This document shows, in pieces, positions 61,719 to 64,000 of a stretch of DNA of 64,000 bases; within the stretch, counting starts at the first letter, position 1, and every line of letters starts with the position of its first letter. The notes beneath the pieces are model-generated. The model had not been told where the DNA came from. It saw nothing but the letters and a program-made list of their open reading frames with translations, and made no database searches. Origin of the DNA: Paraburkholderia lycopersici. Its GTDB lineage: Bacteria; Pseudomonadota; Gammaproteobacteria; Burkholderiales; Burkholderiaceae. The position numbers and the translations under genes are program-made. The stretch lies in assembly GCF_900096975.1 (NCBI RefSeq), contig NZ_FMYQ01000010.1, positions 62,001 to 126,000 on the forward strand, written 5' to 3'.

Positions 61719-62231
61719 ATGGACGATGCCGACGATAAGGGCAAGTCGCTGACGGTGCCGCACACAACAGGGAAAGGGTTCTTTGTGTTTGTCCTGTTGT
61801 TTCTCGGATTCATAGTGATTTCGGCCTTGCATAAAGGCCACCTTCCTGGGACCACGGGGACCACTGTCACTATCGCACTGTGCAGTGTGATCGGCTTACT
61901 CGGTCTTTTATCGAAAGAAGTCTGTGTGTTCACAAGTGACCCACGATCAATGCGCGTCGAACGATGGATCGTCGACAGGCGGGTGCACACAAAGCCGATC
62001 GACATCGATGCGGTACGTTGGATTCGATCTCGCTGGACCGGCCAAGGCATAACATTGGAGCTTGGTGCCCAAAACTCTTGGAACACAATCGAGGTGCAGA
62101 CGACTTACTTATCCCGACAGGAATACGGACTCGGCCGTGGCGAGCAGGAATCGAGGGTTAACGGAATTCGTGCTTCAGTCGCTCAGTTGCTCGATATTTC
62201 AGATGCCGGTTGGGAAACGCACGCTAGCTGA
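61719..62231 (+). CDS. Small membrane protein of unknown function
   Basis: The protein is about 170 residues with two hydrophobic segments near residues 20-40 and 50-66 (GFFVFVLLFLGFIVISALHK; TVTIALCSVIGLLGLLSK). They are followed by a soluble C-terminal part rich in beta-type residues (VRWIRSRWTGQGITLELGAQ). I do not recognise the family. No partners are evident in the flanking DNA. A GGGA-type purine stretch lies before ATG 61719. Confidence 0.55.
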   Translation: MDDADDKGKSLTVPHTTGKGFFVFVLLFLGFIVISALHKGHLPGTTGTTVTIALCSVIGLLGLLSKEVCVFTSDPRSMRVERWIVDRRVHTKPIDIDAVRWIRSRWTGQGITLELGAQNSWNTIEVQTTYLSRQEYGLGRGEQESRVNGIRASVAQLLDISDAGWETHAS

Positions 62232-62259
62232 CAGTGCGGATTGTTGATGATCGTGGTGC

Positions 62260-62622
62260 TTATGACCTTCCCCCGCTGAAGTGACCTTCGAGGAACGGCA
62301 GTGCCCGGCCACCCAATACCTCCTGAAAAAGCGCGGGCTCCACGTAAATCATGCGGTAGCGAAAGCCCTCGTCCGTCCCCGCCTGGCCGTCGTGCGCTTC
62401 GTCGGGGTGAAGCACGATGGTGTTACCCGGCAGGCTGTCGCGCCGGCTGCGTCGATAGCTGAAGCTCTGCACCCCTGCGAGCGTGCGCCCGATCGCGTAC
62501 GTATCGTGGCGATGCATGGCATATGCTTTGCCATGAAACCAGGCCTCGATGCGCTCGATGCCCTCTGTCGGCTCGGCGCGCACCACCCAGTCTGGGCGCA
62601 TGGATGCAGCTTTTTGTATCAT
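62260..62622 (-). pseudogene. Truncated AraC-type regulator (N-terminal sensor domain only)
   Basis: About 120 residues read IERIEAWFHGKAYAMHRHDT, YAIGRTLAGVQSFSYRR, PGNTIVLHPDEAHDGQAGTD and YRMIYVEPALFQEVLGG. This is the N-terminal AraC cupin-like ligand-binding domain (HRHDTYAIG...HPDEAHDG pattern). The C-terminal helix-turn-helix domain is absent: the frame stops about 30 bases from the end of the convergent membrane-protein gene. The gene was cut by a deletion or rearrangement. Confidence 0.7.
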
Positions 62623-63018
62623 GGCGCGTCGCAAAAGAGAGTGAATGGACGTCGCGTCGGCGCGAAGCTCACACGTCGACTATACAGATAGCTTCGGGAG
62701 AGCGCCGTGCACGGCCCACTTCAGTGCCAAAGTGATCGTGTTCTACTTTGCGTCGGTGGCGCAAATGACCGCTTCCTCGGACTCAAACGACGTTCGTATA
62801 GTGGCCGCCAGAGTCAGCAATGGGTCCGGATGCGACCTCCCCGCGAGGACGAGCGTCGATCTGGCCTCATCGGCCGGAGTGCGGCCATGACGCGTCATTG
62901 AAAGACAAAATTTGAGCGACCGCTAACGGGTCACATTCGACCGTACCATCACCTCGACTGTACCGACCCAGTACACTCCCAGGGAAGCCAAAAGCCCGAC
63001 CATCAAACTCGCCCCCCT
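62623..63018. other. Gene-free stretch before the terminal LysR gene
   Basis: No supported gene. Frames on both strands are short and without domains. It probably holds the promoter of the LysR gene at 63019. Confidence 0.4.
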
Positions 63019-63984
63019 ATGGACTACTTCGCCGCAACACGAGCTTTCGTTCGCGCAGCCGAATTACAGAGTTTCAGCAAGACCGCCAACGAACTGTCCG
63101 TCAAAACCTCGACTGTATCGCGCTACATAAGCGAGCTGGAAAAAGACCTCGGCATCGCGCTATTCAACCGATCGACACGCGGGCTAGTCCTTACAGAAGG
63201 CGGCCGCCTCTTTCGCGAACACGCAATGTTTGCGTTGCAAGCCCTCGACGACGCACGGGAAGTCACATCATCACTGAATCGCACGCCGCAAGGCGTGCTG
63301 CGCGTGACGATACCACCTGCATTCGGACGGCTGCATATCGTTCCGCATCTGCCGGCCTTCATGTCGCGCTATCCCGACATCGACCTCGACATCGTCTCGA
63401 CGGACGAAACGCTCAACATGATCGACGCAGGCATTGACGTGGCTATCCGTACCGGCGTGATGCCAGATTCATCATTGATGGCGAGACGCCTCGCGCCGCA
63501 TCGTCGTGTCGTCTGCGGCAGCCCCGCCTATCTTGAGCGCCGCGGTATACCGCGCACGCCTGACGAACTTTCCGCGCACGACGCACTTCGCCTGTCGCTT
63601 ATACCGGATGACAAATGGTCCTTCGCACGAAGCCCCGCGAATTTGCAGTCGTCACGGGATGCACCGGAATTGACGGTGGTCGAACTGAAGGGACGCCTGC
63701 GTACTGGCGACCAGGAAGCCGTGCTCGCGCTCGCCGTGGCCGGTTGCGGCGTGGCGCTCCTGCCGACCTGGCTCGCTGCCGCAGACCTGCGCGCCAGACG
63801 CTTGCAGCAGGTGCTGCCGGAGTGGGAGGCGCGTACCGGACGAGCCGACCCCGCGGTCTGGGCGGTCTATCCCCCCAAGAAGGTCGTTTCGTCGAAAGTG
63901 CGCGTGTTCGTGGACTTCTACGCCGAAGCGTTCGGCGAGCCGCCGTACTGGGACGACGGACTCGCGCCGGCACGTGCGCCTTAA
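63019..63984 (+). CDS. LysR-family transcriptional regulator
   Basis: This 321-residue protein has the winged helix-turn-helix at residues 1-60 (AAELQSFSKTANELSVKTST, VSRYISELEKDLG) and an effector-binding domain (GVLRVTIPPAFGRLHIVPHL). The wording and length match the CrgA-like branch. It is complete, ending 16 bases before the window edge. Its target is not visible; it would be upstream or beyond the right edge. Confidence 0.9.
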   Translation: MDYFAATRAFVRAAELQSFSKTANELSVKTSTVSRYISELEKDLGIALFNRSTRGLVLTEGGRLFREHAMFALQALDDAREVTSSLNRTPQGVLRVTIPPAFGRLHIVPHLPAFMSRYPDIDLDIVSTDETLNMIDAGIDVAIRTGVMPDSSLMARRLAPHRRVVCGSPAYLERRGIPRTPDELSAHDALRLSLIPDDKWSFARSPANLQSSRDAPELTVVELKGRLRTGDQEAVLALAVAGCGVALLPTWLAAADLRARRLQQVLPEWEARTGRADPAVWAVYPPKKVVSSKVRVFVDFYAEAFGEPPYWDDGLAPARAP

Positions 63985-64000
63985 CGCACGAAGCGGATGT

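Noticed and set aside
61298..62086. A 262-codon minus-strand frame opposite the GFA gene end and the membrane protein
   Set aside because: No domain, and the plus-strand frame from 61719 has convincing membrane helices.
1..64000. CRISPR arrays, tRNA or rRNA genes
   Set aside because: No regularly spaced direct repeats or tRNA/rRNA-like segments were noticed while reading; a tRNAscan-SE or CRISPR-finder run was not possible.

Overview
The window is high-GC proteobacterial DNA. Burkholderia-type porin, heterodimeric amide and siderophore systems and six LysR regulators all point to a Burkholderiaceae species of the Paraburkholderia/Caballeronia kind. This assignment rests on recognising protein families, not on a database search. 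The gene content is that of an accessory replicon or a metabolic-island region: transport and catabolic operons, each beside its own regulator. No rRNA, tRNA or CRISPR array was recognised.

Layout. 1-694 is the end of a porin. 769-9586 is an imino/amino-acid catabolic cluster. It holds a DapB paralogue transcribed divergently from an HcnC/HcnA/HcnB-type heteromeric flavin dehydrogenase, an aldehyde dehydrogenase, a DapA paralogue, an Asp/Glu racemase, an ABC ATPase and a LysR regulator, followed by a chemoreceptor (9753-11543). 11640-13276 is a gene graveyard with remnants of a GST and an autotransporter, followed by a sigma-54 activator and an IS5 transposase remnant. 15754-16886 is an XRE-cupin/GNAT pair. 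17007-24056 is a LysR plus 5-oxoprolinase-type module (pxpA, BCCP, biotin carboxylase, pxpB, pxpC) and an NCS1 permease. 24339-26792 is a LysR/DHA2-efflux pair. 27091-28604 has a GNAT gene and a broken cupin gene.

28614-35547 is a LysR divergent from a polar amino-acid ABC transporter operon that carries two DAO-family oxidases and an SDR. 35724-38500 is decayed DNA: a broken GlxA-type regulator, an unrecognised 144-aa gene, an integrase tail and a 30-bp repeat. 38512-48433 (minus strand) is a ten-gene amide-utilisation operon: a Urt/Fmd-type ABC transporter, acetamidase/formamidase, AmiC, AmiR, an SDR and an amidase. It is preceded by a leader with an intrinsic terminator and two small hexaloop hairpins, which looks like an ANTAR (AmiR) antitermination site. 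48970-57777 is an AraC regulator divergent from a siderophore import operon that also contains a PvdE-type cyclic-peptide exporter but no synthetase genes. 58045-60851 is a GcvA-like LysR divergent from a small operon (EthD-like protein, tautomerase, metallo-hydrolase). The window ends with a GFA-family gene, a small membrane protein, a truncated AraC gene and a LysR gene.

How the genes may work together. Most blocks follow the plan 'regulator + transporter + oxidase/hydrolase' for small nitrogen compounds: imino acids, lactams (5-oxoproline), amines and short-chain amides. The amide operon is the best understood. AmiC is expected to sense the amide, AmiR to bind the leader RNA, and the terminator before urtA to be bypassed. 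The DapA/DapB-containing cluster is the least explained catabolic unit.
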